Positions 11,198-22,720 of a DNA stretch of 64,000 nt are shown here, piece after piece. The notes beneath the pieces were generated by a model. The model saw only the letters and a list, made by a program, of their open reading frames with translations. It made no database searches and was not told the DNA's origin. Source of the DNA: Stramonita haemastoma. Taxonomy: Eukaryota; Mollusca; Gastropoda; Neogastropoda; Muricidae. How positions within the stretch are numbered: the stretch's first letter is position 1; each line of letters begins with the position of its first letter. Location of the stretch: the NCBI GenBank assembly GCA_030674155.1, contig CM060318.1, positions 74,624,590 through 74,688,589 on the forward strand, given 5' to 3'. A program made the translations under genes and the position numbers.

Positions 11198-14100
11198 GTA
11201 AGTAAGGTGGCAGGCTGTAAGCTACCCTGCAAAAGAAAAATATTCCAGATTTTGAGCTGTCTCTGTCTCTCTCTGTTTGCCCACCACCACACTCCACTCC
11301 TCTCCAAAGCAACACTTGTTATTCTTTAGAGCAAAATTTTGTTGGAAAAGAGAAGATGAGTGAACCCATTCACTAGCAATGTGGTTTTCTTGGGGGAAGC
11401 ACACAAACTCAGAAGCATATGAATATACATTCACTATGAAAAACAAGACTTCCACAGAGTGTATCAAATTCTGCAGGAGATTGTATTGCAAACACTTTAT
11501 TCCTTACTGATCTCAAGAAGAAAGGGTTGATATTTTGTATTATTATTATTTCATTTGTTCATATTTTCTTATGTATTTGTGCTTAACGACTGCTTTTGTT
11601 CGGTTGGTTGGAATTTTTTTTTTTGGTTTGATTGTTTTGTTGGGTTTTGTTTCTTTAAACATTGTAGAACTTTGTTTCAGAGATGGCAGTGGAGTTTTTT
11701 CAGGATCTGGATCCCAGTGAATCTGATGAGGACCAAGTTGATCTGGAAATGGCCTCTGAAATATCTAGGTAAGGTGTTTAGGGTTACTTCGTTGCTCAGG
11801 CACATCTACATACATATGTTTGCTCAAACTGTGGAAATTAGGACAAAATTCAGGTCACCATTTTTGGGGAGTCATGATTTTGGGGGGAAGTGGCAATTAA
11901 GTTGTAATAGTGCTTAATTAAATTAACTGATAATTTAAACAAGAGGTAATTTGAATAAATATTTTGTTTGTCATTCTCTGTTTTGTGATTTTGTTAAGAA
12001 TTAATTTCACTGCCATTGTTTAGAAAATTGTTCATCATTTTGTGTTTAGAGAATTCCTGTTCAGTTTCATTATTTTAGTTTGTGAATGTACTGAACATTG
12101 ACAGGAAGATGCAGTTAAGTGGCTTTTAAAGTGATCAAGATTGACAAAGACAGTCTGGTTATTGAAAACTTGTTTTGCAGTCAGTAAATCTAGGACTGAT
12201 TTGTATAATTGCAGTTTACTGAAAGACTTGACTTGTCTGTTGTTTTGTTTGTTTTTAATTTGCATTCTGAAACTGCTTTACTGATTGCTTTTTGTTTGTT
12301 TGTTTTAATTCTGTTGTCAGTCAGGAAACTGTGTCCCAGATCCAAGTCATGAGTATGATTTATGCCCTGACGTCTGCAACGTTTAACGGCCAGGATCTGC
12401 CAGAAAACTATCTTCTCTGATCTCTCCTGATTTCAATGGTAGGTCTTGCAAGCTTCTGTTTGTTTCAGCTCCTTGTGGTTTTAAATCATGCTGTGTGCAG
12501 TGTTGTGAGGGTTTTTTCCTAGTGAGTTAAAACATGCCACTGTTGTTTCAGTTTGCCCCAAGTGGTATATGATTTGTTTTTAATAGTATAAAACCATATC
12601 AAGATGAAATTATTAAAATTTTATGAATGTTTGTCTCTACTGTGATTATACTAGAAGCTGACTTTTAAAATCTGATTTTTAGTTTTAAACATTGATCTCA
12701 TTGTATCAGAGTTTTAAGGAAGTCTGAATTACTCTATTTGCAAAGTTTATTAGTGTTTATCATTGTTTGCCCTATGCAGACTTTGAATATTCATGTTATT
12801 TTTGTGCTTTTGTTTTCTCTTAGTACTGAGAGTGAATAAGTCTATAAAGTTTAGTGGCTTTTGGTAAAGATTTTTTTTTTTTTTGGTTGTCTGATAGTAC
12901 TTGATGCAAATAAGACTGTTAAGTTCAGTACATTTGTGAAGATTTATATTTAATTTACTTGTGACTTGTCTGGAGAGGAATGGGGTCTACCAGATCTTTA
13001 ATGACACACTTCCTGCAAAATTCAGCACAGTGCCCCAGTGCTCCTTACAGAGTGACAGGAGAATCACATTCCCTTCTGACTGCTCTCCCCTTGGTGGTGT
13101 GGTGCAGATGATGGCGTCCAAGTACCTGTACGATGAAGGGGCAGATGAAGAGGTGTTCAACGATGAATGGGCGGAGAACGCTGGAATGGATAAAGAAGAG
13201 ATCAACAAGATGGAAGAGGACTTTCTGGATGCCTTGGTTTGTTGGGTCTATTTTTTATATTTTACTTTATTCTTATGGAGGGGGGAGCTGGGTTTTGAGG
13301 GGTTTTTTTTTGGTTGGGGGGGGGTGATGGGGTTATTTTTGGTGGTGGTGGTAAAGTTGTTTCGGTTGTTGGTTTTGTTTGTTAGGATTTTGTTTGGGAG
13401 GCAGGAGGTTGTTGAATTTGTTTGGGTTTGTTTTTGTTTTTGGTTTTTTTTGGAGGGGGGTGGGGGATGGCTTGCCTTTTCTGACGTACCAGTCCTGCTA
13501 ATCCAACATTATTCATTCTGATCTTACCACAAAGTCTTACATTCACATTTCCTGTTGTTCCGCAGAGTAAAGTGCACAGAGAGCTACTAACCAGACAAAG
13601 CCCTGCCCTGCTGCTGGGTCACTTGTGTGGTGTTCAGAGGGGCCTGATCTGATTCAGTAAACACAGTGACCTTCTACTAAACCCCTACTTGACAACAATA
13701 ATAGCTTAGTCTCAGAACCAGACTGAATGAGACAGTCATACAATCTCATATATAGCTGAAGGATGAATCCAGGTTAATAGTAAACACCTTGTTCACTTTG
13801 TCATCCCACTGCTGTTAGTTTCATGCTGCTGATCCCTGTCTCAGGATGCTTAGGTTCATTCTGTCACTCTTTTAGGGATTGCCATCCACAGGGAGAGGGA
13901 GCTGTTAGTGTTAAGCCCCCATTAGGCCACCAGTGAGGCAAGGCCCTGCACTGCTGGTTTACTTTTGGGGTGTTCTGTGGTGCCTCATCTGAACCACCAC
14001 ACACACACACACTTAAGGGTGCCATACAGGTGATGATTGTGGTTACGTCATGGACAAGGTTGAGTGATATGTCTTTTCTACAGTCGTCACCATCACCACA

Positions 14101-16458
14101 TTGGTCCATTTTAGTTTATAAATGTGTGATATGTATGTAACATAATAAGTTCTATACAAAGCAAGTTTAAAACTATGTAAGATTCATCCACATGTAAGCA
14201 ACTTGCATGATACAGAGGTATAGGCATCTTTGACTTTATGTAGTGTGAGCTGGTCCTGCTGTTAGCATAGTACCTGAACATGTTTGACATAAGCTTGTGT
14301 GCGTACATTGGAGGCTGCATATAGATCTAGTGTCTTTTTTTGTCTGGAGTAGTTGTCATAGCACTGAAAAGAAAATCTATTTCTTTAATGTTGTCAGTCA
14401 TGTCTGTTTCAGGAGTGGGAGTTGTTCATACGGAAGGAAGACTTCGAACAGGCCATGCTCTCCATAGAAAAAAGGTGGGTCTCAGTCTAACTCACTGGGC
14501 AGGAAACATAAGATTGCCTCCACTACACATCTGTCTCAGATTCTGAAATAGAACATTTCAGTAGGAATATCAGGCAAGACAGAAGAGGCGGTTTCTTTTT
14601 TTTCTCTCTCTTAGGCTAGAGGATGTGATTTGGTTTTTGTTTGTATGCAAGTTTCTGCTTTACATATTTTTGGCTTGTGGTTTAGGGTGATATGAAAATA
14701 TTGAGAATTTTGAAGAAAACAAAATTGTTGGATATTTCTCTGTAGGAAAGTTTGATCTCGTTCATCTCATGATTGTCAATATTTTCATGGCACATATAAA
14801 AGTACACCGTAAAGACAATATAATTTATGGTTTAATGGATATGAACAGAAAGTGTAAAATACAAAATTGTGGTGATGGGGGAATTCTTTTTTTAAAATTT
14901 TTTTTAGTGTTAGCCACAAACTGATTTACCTCGTTCAGTGTTTTTCCATCCCGCCAGTATTGCATCGAGGGAGGGGGTGAGGAGGGGCTGGTTCTCATAC
15001 ACGGACCTGTGTCTGCTGCTGGAAGGGCCATGGAAGGACCTGTCTCTGTCAGAGGCTGCACGGGAGCTGATCAAGGTGAGAGACAGTGTGCAACAGGTGT
15101 TCTTTCAGTTGATGAACCAGCAACTTTAGTTCTCTCTTCTGTCCATGTATATGAAGAAGCCTCTTTCAGTCAGTTCAAATGCGAAATGTGACTGGGACCT
15201 TGGTTTGTAGACTCCTCTGAAGGACTTTTCAAGGGAGTGAAGTCAATTCTGATGTTAACTCCAGTGGAAAAAAAATGCTCTCAAACAAGCATCTTGATGG
15301 TGACTTGAACCCGGGCTGTCAGATCATGAGCTCAACACTCTAACCACCTAATTCTGTGTATTGTTTCAGTGACAGACTGACCATTCAGTAATCCAGTCAG
15401 TTCAGTGCATTTTACAAATTTGATGTCTTGGCCCTGTTGCAGGCGGTGATGCTGAGTGCTGCAGTGTACTGTCTGGCAGTGATGGGGTGTGCACTGATGG
15501 TCACTGCTGGGATGACTCTGGCCTCTTCTGCACTGACATCTACCTCCCTGCCTGAACCACTTACCACTGCTGATGTTCCTCGGTGCATGTCTTTGGAGTC
15601 TTCTCCTTCTTCCTGCCTGGAGCATAACTTTTCCAAGGACGTTTCGCTGCCCAGGACCTCTGATTTTCGGGACAACAGAGCTGAGAACACACCAGAAGAA
15701 GGTCGAGTGTCCAAATCGCACCCAGAAAATGAACCATCTTCATCAGTAACAAAAGATGCTGTCTCTGTGACAAGTCCAACCCGAAGTAATGATTACACAC
15801 TGTTAGAAGAGGAGTCTGCAGCTAACAAGGTCAAGGCTGATGACAAGGAACAATCACAGGTAACAGAGCAGTCAGTTGTTGATGCTATCGTTTCACAGCT
15901 TCTGGCATTATTGTCGTTTAAATCACATTTCATCCAGTTTGTCTACGCAGTCTCAGAAAACTATAATTTCATGGCTGATACTTCCCAGAACCTATCTACA
16001 GCTAAACTGTATCAGGCTCTGCCCGTACGTGTGAAAAATCTGGTACAAAGTGCCAGACAGAGAAAGAAGATGCAAGCATCAGAAGCTCAGACTGGATTGA
16101 CAAAGCAGCATCTCCAAGAGAGCAGGGTCCAAAGTACTGTCTTTACTGCAATAGAGTGCAATCTGTACATAAAACCAGACTGAACAAGTACGGCTTTAGT
16201 CTGTTGGCTTTCCAACACCTGTGTAACAAATGGTGCAAGTCAGTGGATTCGGGAACAAACCAACGTGGACAGAGCTACGGCTGGACATTCCGGAGGTTTA
16301 GAGACCATCCCGCTTCATTTCAGGACAAGAAGGAGGGCACCAAGCCTCACACCAGTGGAGAGGCTATCCAAAGAAACCTGGCCAGTGTGTACCACCTGTT
16401 TCCAGATGTTAATATTGGCTTTTCAACCAGCATGCCTGCGCCTGTGTATGCCACTTAA
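11113..16458 (+). CDS. CNPPD1: CNPPD1 (cyclin Pas1/PHO80 domain-containing protein 1) homologue, gene span
   Basis: Seven exons: 11100-11197, 11681-11768, 12321-12438, 13108-13236, 14413-14474, 14958-15075 and 15443 to 16183 or 16458. Phases fit throughout; the six exons before the last give exactly 200 codons from the ATG at 11113. The family signature ASKYLYDEG followed by EEVFNDEWAENAG is in exon 4 and RRGWFSYTDLCLLLEG in exon 6. The last exon opens with a hydrophobic, probably membrane-spanning stretch (AVMLSAAVYCLAVMGCALMV). CNPPD1 is a conserved animal protein with a cyclin-like fold of the Pho80/Pas1 type; its cellular role is poorly defined. There are two breaks: an in-frame TGA in exon 3 (12418-12420) and a frame change in the last exon. 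Splice sites are intact, so assembly errors are favoured over a pseudogene. Confidence 0.9.
11681..11768 (+). CDS. CNPPD1: CNPPD1 coding exon 2
   Basis: Acceptor tttgtttcag; donor tctag|gtaagg. Encodes EMAVEFFQDLDPSESDEDQ followed by an acidic to mixed stretch ending EIS. Phases 1 in, 2 out. Confidence 0.85.
12321..12438 (+). CDS. CNPPD1: CNPPD1 coding exon 3, frame disrupted
   Basis: Begins in frame as SQETVSQIQVMSMIYA and ends ...LISM at a gtaggt donor, but an in-frame TGA lies at 12418-12420. In the shifted frame the bases just before LISM spell the conserved SDL. Restoring one T in 'gatctctcctg' gives the family motif SDLFLISM. Two further missing bases upstream would be needed to keep the phase. 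Several small deletions in this exon are the likeliest reading. Confidence 0.75.
13108..13236 (+). CDS. CNPPD1: CNPPD1 coding exon 4
   Basis: Acceptor gtggtgcag; 43 codons, phase 0 at both ends; contains ASKYLYDEGADEEVFNDEW, the best conserved part of the family. The donor (gtttgt) is weak. Confidence 0.92.
13237..14412 (+). other. CNPPD1 intron 4 with a diverged internal repeat
   Basis: The G/T-rich first part is followed by two related segments. 13585-13655 (aagccctgccctgctgctggg...) and 13930-13998 (aaggccctgcactgctggttt...) share the order of several 8-12-base blocks. No coding potential was recognised. Confidence 0.4.
14413..14474 (+). CDS. CNPPD1: CNPPD1 coding exon 5
   Basis: Acceptor gtttcag; encodes EWELFIRKEDFEQAMLSIEK; donor ag|gtgggt, phase 2. 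It matches the '[20 protein letters not shown]' segment of vertebrate CNPPD1 in position and character. Confidence 0.85.
14958..15075 (+). CDS. CNPPD1: CNPPD1 coding exon 6
   Basis: Acceptor ccgccag; encodes IASREGVRRGWFSYTDLCLL then LEGPWKDLSLSEAARELIK; donor aag|gtgaga, phase 0. Confidence 0.9.
15195..15360 (-). repeat. SINE-B fragment in CNPPD1 intron 6
   Basis: On the minus strand a tRNA-like head (ttagagtgttgagctcatga and gggttcaagtca) precedes the family-B body 'gttaactccagtggaaaaa / gaaggacttttcaagggag'. It ends about 80 bases before the terminal-exon acceptor. Confidence 0.6.
15443..16458 (+). CDS. CNPPD1: CNPPD1 terminal exon with an internal frame change
   Basis: Opens after cctgttgcag with a hydrophobic segment, then a Ser/Thr-rich tail open to a stop at 16181-16183. 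A second frame is open from about 16009 to 16458. It carries a cysteine cluster (KYCLYCNRVQ) similar to the CxxC cluster near the C-terminus of vertebrate CNPPD1. The true product probably crosses between frames somewhere in 16010-16140. An intron there is possible but no good site pair was seen. Confidence 0.7.
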
Positions 16459-17408
16459 TCCACGGTGCTTTGGTCCAGTCATACAAATATATTATCATTG
16501 GCTCTGGTTACTTGTTGTCTCTGTCCCTCGACAACAAACAGCCCATGTCCCTCTTGGTCATTTGAAATTTACGTGACCAAGAAAAGCTTCTGTGATATCT
16601 AATCTGCATAGCTGAAGTGTAATGTACTAATGAAAAGCATAATTTATGTTGGCTACATACTTTAATTAAAGCTTTTTCAGAACGAGTTAAAACGTCCATG
16701 ATAAAAAAAAGATCTATATATTGCTTGTCTGTGTACCTTATCTGTCATCGCTTTCTGTTAATTATTGTCTCAGAGTTTAGCACATTTCCACCTGCTCTTG
16801 AATGATACAGTGAATGATTTCAGAACATGAAAATAATCTTTCATTTCAATTGATTTTTTATAATTTGTTACATGTACTCATTCTTCTTATTTTTCGTCAG
16901 ATGCTCAGACAGCATTATATGTATCAAACCAAAGAGATTTAGAAATTGGTAAGATAACTTCCTTGTTATATAAAGAAATGTCTCAGCCAGGTCTACAACT
17001 AATTACTCTCTGCCTCAGTTAAGAAGTTTCTCTGTCTTTACATGTCATGAATGCATTATGTAGCTCAAAATGTACCTGCCACTCAAATCACACACTGCTC
17101 TTTATCTTACCTCAGGCATGTCAAGCTGTTGACCACACATCCTCGTGAATGAGTGATTGAATGTGTGATTTACACAGCATAAAAATCTTTGCTTCTTTCT
17201 TTTTGTTATTTTGAGGATAATAAACAAGCACTCATGCCTTTAGACATGACTGTGTGCTAGGGGAGTACAAAATGTTTTGTTTTTTTAAATGCTGGGAATG
17301 GAAAGGAGGCAGGAATAAATACTGCAACTTACAAGCAGAGAGGTGTATAATTAAAACATACCTGCAAGCACACATGCTGTTGCACACACACACATGCATG
17401 GTCGCACA

Positions 17409-17409
17409 T

Positions 17410-17449
<40 letters not shown>
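17409..17449. repeat. (CA)n microsatellite
   Basis: CA run, followed to 17540 by scattered CA-rich sequence. Confidence 0.85.
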
Positions 17450-17544
17450 CACATTATATACAAACACCACACAACACCTCACACACTACAAGTACACACT
17501 GACACACAACACACACCCCTCCCCACACACACACACACAAGGCT

Positions 17545-17745
17545 ATAAATTGATGCCTCATGTGCAAATGCATGCAGAGCGTCTTGCACACACTTTAAAA
17601 CCTGTTCTGCCTTTCGATAGAGGCCGTGTGCACCAGTAGGAACAATGACGAATACAAAATTGCATACACACAGGGAGTGGATGTAAAAGAGCTTGAGTGT
17701 TTATTCCATTATCCTAAAAATAAAAGAATGAATACATTTAAAATA
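17545..17745 (+). repeat. SINE-B 3' part (headless)
   Basis: Plus-strand match to the body and 3' end of family B (atgcctcatgtgcaaatgca ... ttattccattatcctaaaa) without the tRNA-like head. It ends in a GAAT-rich tail. Confidence 0.65.
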
Positions 17746-17749
17746 CACG

Positions 17750-17784
17750 CACGCACGCCACCGCGCGCCGCACGCGCACGCACG

Positions 17785-17833
<49 letters not shown>

Positions 17834-17876
17834 CAACACACAACAACACAACAACAACAACAACAACAACAACAAA
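17750..17876. repeat. CG/CA-rich and (CAA)n microsatellite
   Basis: CGCA-type alternating sequence, then (CA)n, then (CAA)n. Confidence 0.9.
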
Positions 17877-18751
17877 TGCAAATAGATTACCTCATACATA
17901 GATTGGTATGGTACTCATCAGAAACTATAACATTCAGTGTCTTGCGAGTCGTAAACGCTTCCTGCAACTACTATGGAAATCTGGAAACCATGAGGAGTGG
18001 CAGGGAGGTGGTTGCAAAATTTCAGTGGTGCCCCAATGGCCTACTAGACTATATGGTGAAGGTGAAGGTAAATATATATATATACATATAATAATATAAT
18101 TATATATATACATGTATAGATTCATTCTTGGCAACGTGTCTAGGTAGTGTATCCCATGTCATGGTGGCTGTGTAAAGGAATGCTCACTGATCAAGGACTT
18201 CAGTTTTGATGTCTCGTCTATTTATCCCACTTCTTATGGGTATTAATTTTTCATCATCTACAATGTTGAAAATTGTGTGTATGTGAAATAAAAGGAAGCA
18301 GACTTGCCCCAAAATCCATGAATATTGAACAGTTCCTGCATTGTTATATACTTATTTCTGATGTGAATACTTGTCTGTGTTGGGATGGGCATTTTTTTTT
18401 ATAAACAAACTTTTCAGAGGGTTGTGCAACTATTTTTTCTAATGCTTTATTTATTATTGCCAGGGCTTTTTATGGCATTTTATAGTAATAAGTTGTTTAT
18501 CCAATTTTAACAATGTCTCACACAGATCAATATTTTGTAGTTTACATCTTAACCGCCAGATAATTATGAATATTACCCATTTGAAATGGCAATGGATTTC
18601 AGTAATAAATGCTGGGTACAACATACAGAGCTGCTGTCTTTTTGTTGTTTGTTTCCCTTTGCCTGTTTGTCAGCTTTATTCTCTTAGTCAAAATCACTGT
18701 CTAGTCCCTTTAGTGTGCTGTCTGGCTTTTTTCTTTCTGTTTCTCTGTCCA

Positions 18752-18810
18752 AGTGTGTGTGTGTGTGTGTGTGGTTTTGTGTCGTGTTTTCTTTCTCTCT
18801 TCTCTTCTCT

Positions 18811-18858
<48 letters not shown>

Positions 18859-18880
18859 TCTATCTCTCTCTCTTGTATAT
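18752..18880. repeat. (GT)n and (CT)n microsatellites
   Basis: Short GT run followed by an imperfect CT polypyrimidine tract. Confidence 0.9.
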
Positions 18881-19499
18881 GTGTGTGGATATTTGTTTTA
18901 TTAATGTGGAGGTCGCAAGTCCAAATCCAATGAGAGTAAAGGGATTTTTAGACTCTGACCAGCTCTGTCCCAAGATGAGTTTGTGATGGGTTCATTGGGA
19001 AGACTGGGACGACACAATAGAGCTCCATCCACTTTAAGGAATGGAGTTTGAGAGCATTGCTCAACTTATCAACCTGCACTGCAGGTGTCTCACTGTCTGT
19101 ATCCCTCATACATGTACTAAAGGCCAGGTTCACAGCACTCCGCTCTCAATTGTTCAAGAAATGGGCAGTGAAGTGGAATGAGTGACATCACCACTTTTTT
19201 CCCATTCAGGCAGTAGGTGTATGGACTGGAATACTAATAATAATGATGGAACTTTTTGAGCCTGTCCTTCTCCCTTTACAGGGGCAGCACAAAGTGCTTT
19301 ACTTCTTTAAAAAAAAATGTCAAAAGCAATACACTGAAATACATAACACAACACCACTCCTACACGTGCACCAAAGAAAAATAAACAAATTGTGATTTAA
19401 ATAACTTACACAAACATCACTTACAAAACAAACAACAACAAAAAATGATAGCAGATACAACACATGTATACATACCACATGAACTAATACATACCTATT

Positions 19500-19547
19500 C
19501 ACACACACACACACACCACACACACACACACCACGCACGCACGGAGA

Positions 19548-19576
<29 letters not shown>
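19500..19576. repeat. (CA)n microsatellite
   Basis: CA repeat with CACG interruptions. Confidence 0.9.
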
Positions 19577-19578
<2 letters not shown>

Positions 19579-19852
19579 AGGCCAGCCCAACCTGCCATAG
19601 AACAACGTCACAGAAAGGACCATGCACAGACAGACAACCCTGAAGAAGCAGACCAACAAAGACTGACTCCCTTTGGATGCAACAGATGATTCAAGAAGAG
19701 CTGTGAAGCTGAAAGAAAAAAGGGCTCAAGGGAAAAGAAGACCACAAGAGAAGAAAGAGACAAGCAGAGGAAACTTCAAACAAGAGAGAAAAGAGAGTAA
19801 TGCATGCTTGATCATTTATGTATAGCAGGAAAACAAAGATTCAGTATTCCTG

Positions 19853-20041
19853 AGAATAAGCATGTGACTCTATCACATCGTAGTTGATGACAGGGAAAAA
19901 AACCCCTGAAAATCTTATCTAAACACACATATACACACGCACGCACGCACACCCACCCAAGAATAAGCATGTGACTCTATCACATCGTAGTTGATGACAT
20001 GAAAAAAAACAGAAAATCTTATCTAAACACACATATACACA
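19853..20041. repeat. Tandem duplication, 108-bp period
   Basis: The segment beginning gaataagcatgtgactctat at 19853 recurs at 19961 with small differences, including 'cagggaaaaaaa' against 'catgaaaaaaaac'. Both copies end in CA/CG repeats, which probably mediated the duplication. Confidence 0.85.
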
Positions 20042-20062
20042 AGCGCACGCAACGCACAAGCG

Positions 20063-20099
<37 letters not shown>

Positions 20100-20135
20100 G
20101 CGCGCGCACCACACACACACACACACACACACATA
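20041..20135. repeat. CA/CG alternating microsatellite
   Basis: CA repeats with a central CGCGCGCG segment, an alternating purine-pyrimidine tract. Confidence 0.9.
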
Positions 20136-20564
20136 CACACTGAAACTTTAGTAAGAAGTTGTAATGTGTTTTCAATCTGGATTTGAGTGAGGAGAAAGAA
20201 GACGAGTGAAGAGATCCTGAGGCCAAGAGTTCCTGAAAGAAGGGGTTGAATATGAAAAGGTGTGCTGGCCAAAAAAAGAAGTGTTTGTTTAAGGTATTTG
20301 GAACAAAATAAATGAAGTGATATGAATCAGTTTTACAAGATTTAGATAGAGTAAGCAGACATAGTAGTAGGCACCCGTCAGTCTCGGGAGACTATGGAGC
20401 AGACATAGAGAATGAGGATTCATAATGCACTGATGATCTGGCAGAATCCCTGTGTTGTTTTAGTAATATTTATTTTATTGCATTCTGTGTGCAACTCTGC
20501 GACAGGTCTGTGTCTTAACTTTTCGTCTCAATTCATGTATCATATAATATTTCAAAAAGACGGT

Positions 20565-20650
20565 TCAAAGGAGATTTGAACCCACACCCTCATTTTACTC
20601 AAGATCACAAATCCAGTGCTCTGAATACTGAGCTAACCATCATTTGTTGC
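20565..20650 (-). repeat. tRNA-like SINE head, fragment
   Basis: The minus strand reads gttagctcagtattcagagc ... gtgggttcaaatctcc, with A- and B-box spacing like a tRNA. No matching body was identified. Confidence 0.4.
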
Positions 20651-20685
20651 GTCAACAAAAGGCACACCTTGGGAAAGTTTAAAAT

Positions 20686-20716
<31 letters not shown>

Positions 20717-20720
20717 CTGG

Positions 20721-20938
20721 GGACGGGATAGCCTGGCGGTCAGAGTGATACATTCGTGATCTGCTGACCTGGGTCGGAATCTCATTCAAGAGGATTTTTC
20801 CACTGGAGTAAATATCAGTGCCAACTCCATTCCCCCCCCAAAAGTCTTTCGGATGAAACTATAAACCGAGGTCCCGTGTGCGAACGCACGCAGAACATCT
20901 TGGGCACATGTTAAAACCCGACCCGCTTTTAAAAAAAG
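20721..20938 (+). mobile_element. tRNA-derived SINE (family B), 3'-truncated
   Basis: The head gatagcctggcggtcagagt and a B-box-like gggtcggaatctc precede the body with 'aaagtctttcggatgaaac' and 'ataaaccgaggtcccgtgtg'. It stops after an A-run at 20938. A minus-oriented piece of the same family's 3' end follows directly (20941-21035), forming an inverted pair. Confidence 0.75.
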
Positions 20939-20940
20939 AA

Positions 20941-21034
20941 ACACTTTTATTTCGAGGATAATGGGATAAGCTCTCATTATGCTTTTTAAAATTTTTTACA
21001 TCTAGTCCCCGTGTGTATGCAGTCTTGTCAACTT

Positions 21035-21035
<1 letters not shown>
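20941..21035 (-). repeat. SINE-B 3'-end fragment in inverse orientation
   Basis: The 'cttttatttcgaggataatg ... ccccgtgtgtatgcagtctt' string matches the left ends of the minus-oriented copies at 5408 and 24805. It is followed by a GT/GC array (21037-21085). Confidence 0.65.
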
Positions 21036-21077
<42 letters not shown>

Positions 21078-21289
21078 CCCGCGCAGATTGTTCGTGTTTC
21101 TCTTGCTGATGTTGCTATTGTATTTACGTCCCAGTGGAGATTTCCGATTTTGGGATCCGCTTTCGTCAGTGTGTGCTTTGTAGAACTTTTATGATTTCTT
21201 TTTGTTACTTCTTGTTGCAGACAGTGAACAAGACAAAAAACGTAAACATGTCAATGAATACACATGTAGCCTAGCCAATCAACACACAG

Positions 21290-21600
21290 TTCAGGAAAAC
21301 TTGTGTCACGTGACACAGGTAACATGGTTCAACCCAGCTCGAGTGACAGACATACAGGTGAGCATAACTGTGTTATTTCCGAAATAGCCAATCGAAGTGG
21401 ATGATTCTAATGATGCAACAGAATTACATGGCGGTGTATATATTTTTGCGCACTCTTTTTCTGAGCAAAAGCTGTCAAATGCTTTTGTAGTAACTTGTGT
21501 CACAAAAGAAGAAATTTTTTTTCCAGTCTAAAATGGCGGCAGAGACGAGAGCTCGTTAGGTCTTACGGGAAAATTTGGTTGACCTTGTTTATAAAACAGT
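21290..21600 (+). promoter_or_regulatory. Candidate promoter / 5'UTR region of the MAGUK gene
   Basis: Contains a palindromic E-box GTCACGTGAC (21305-21314), a good donor (acatacag|gtgagc, donor at 21359), a CCAAT box (gccaatcgaa, about 21389) and a YY1-like aaaatggcggc (about 21531-21541). These are promoter-type motifs without a coding exon. The MAGUK start codon is at 23124, in an exon with a real upstream acceptor, so a noncoding first exon is expected in this area. No direct evidence of transcription. Confidence 0.35.
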
Positions 21601-22404
21601 GGTTCGATCGGCACATTTTGGTGACTTTAAAATCTTTCACAACAGTTCCTGTAACCAATATCAGCGCTGTGCCCATTGATTTTGTAAATCTACGGTTTTC
21701 ACCAACTTGACAAGTGTGCCTGCCTGCCCTGTGCGGATGTCCGAGGTTAGCCTATCGTCTGCATGCCACACCGCAATGTGTTGCGTGCGTCAACCCGGAA
21801 ATGATCTGAAATTTCTTGATGTTCCCTTTAGAATCGTCCCGTTCTAAAGCTGTAGACGTCCCACCACAAAGTTTTGTGTGTATGAATAAAAACATTTTGT
21901 TTGTGCGTGCGTGAACTTGTATCGAATAGGCACCGAGTTGCTAGATAGGCCCTACTAGATCAGTGATGAGGCCTACTACAGAGTAGAGGTTCCAGTGGTT
22001 ATTGGTTCAGGTAGGCTTAGGAGCAGCAGACAGATTCTATCACCAAAACAAAAACAATTGCACTGTCTTGGATGCCCCTGAGCCTCCTGATTGAGTGTTA
22101 TATTGAACTGGCTGTTGTATTTTCATACAAGTTGTTTGATACAGTAAACTGTAGTGTAAACAGAGATCTAGTATCAATAAAAAGGTTTGTAAAAGGTATG
22201 GCCAGTGACTGATATAAATGTCAGTTCATTAAAAAAAAAAATCAATTCATGACCATGGAAAATACAGGGTCCTTTCACATGGTTCGTTTCTGACAGTAAC
22301 ACCATACATTTTATGAATGGAAATGAAGTGAATTAAAGTATGCATGTTTAAGTGTGAGGTGTGGATACTATTCATCATGATATGAAAATTCAACGCCCCC
22401 TCCC

Positions 22405-22467
22405 CAACACACACAACACACACACCACACACACACAACACACACACACACACACACACACACAACA

Positions 22468-22565
<98 letters not shown>

Positions 22566-22660
22566 CACATCACACACACACACACTCACCACACACACAC
22601 ACACACCACTCACCACACCATCACACACTCACTCACTCACTCACTCACCTCACTGACTCA

Positions 22661-22718
<58 letters not shown>

Positions 22719-22720
22719 CA
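22405..22720. repeat. Compound (CA)n-(CT)n-(CA)n microsatellite
   Basis: Interrupted CA, a CT block at about 22513-22549, then CA with CACT and CACC variants. Confidence 0.95.

Noticed and set aside
12961..13107. Extension of CNPPD1 exon 4 leftwards (open from 12961)
   Set aside because: The open frame upstream of the acceptor at 13107 has no similarity, and exon 3 already supplies the residues before MMASKYLYDEG.
21202..21387. Coding exon SEQDKKRKHVNEYTCSLANQ before the MAGUK gene
   Set aside because: It has an acceptor-like ttgcag and a good donor, but no homology and no phase partner. More likely 5'UTR or promoter sequence.
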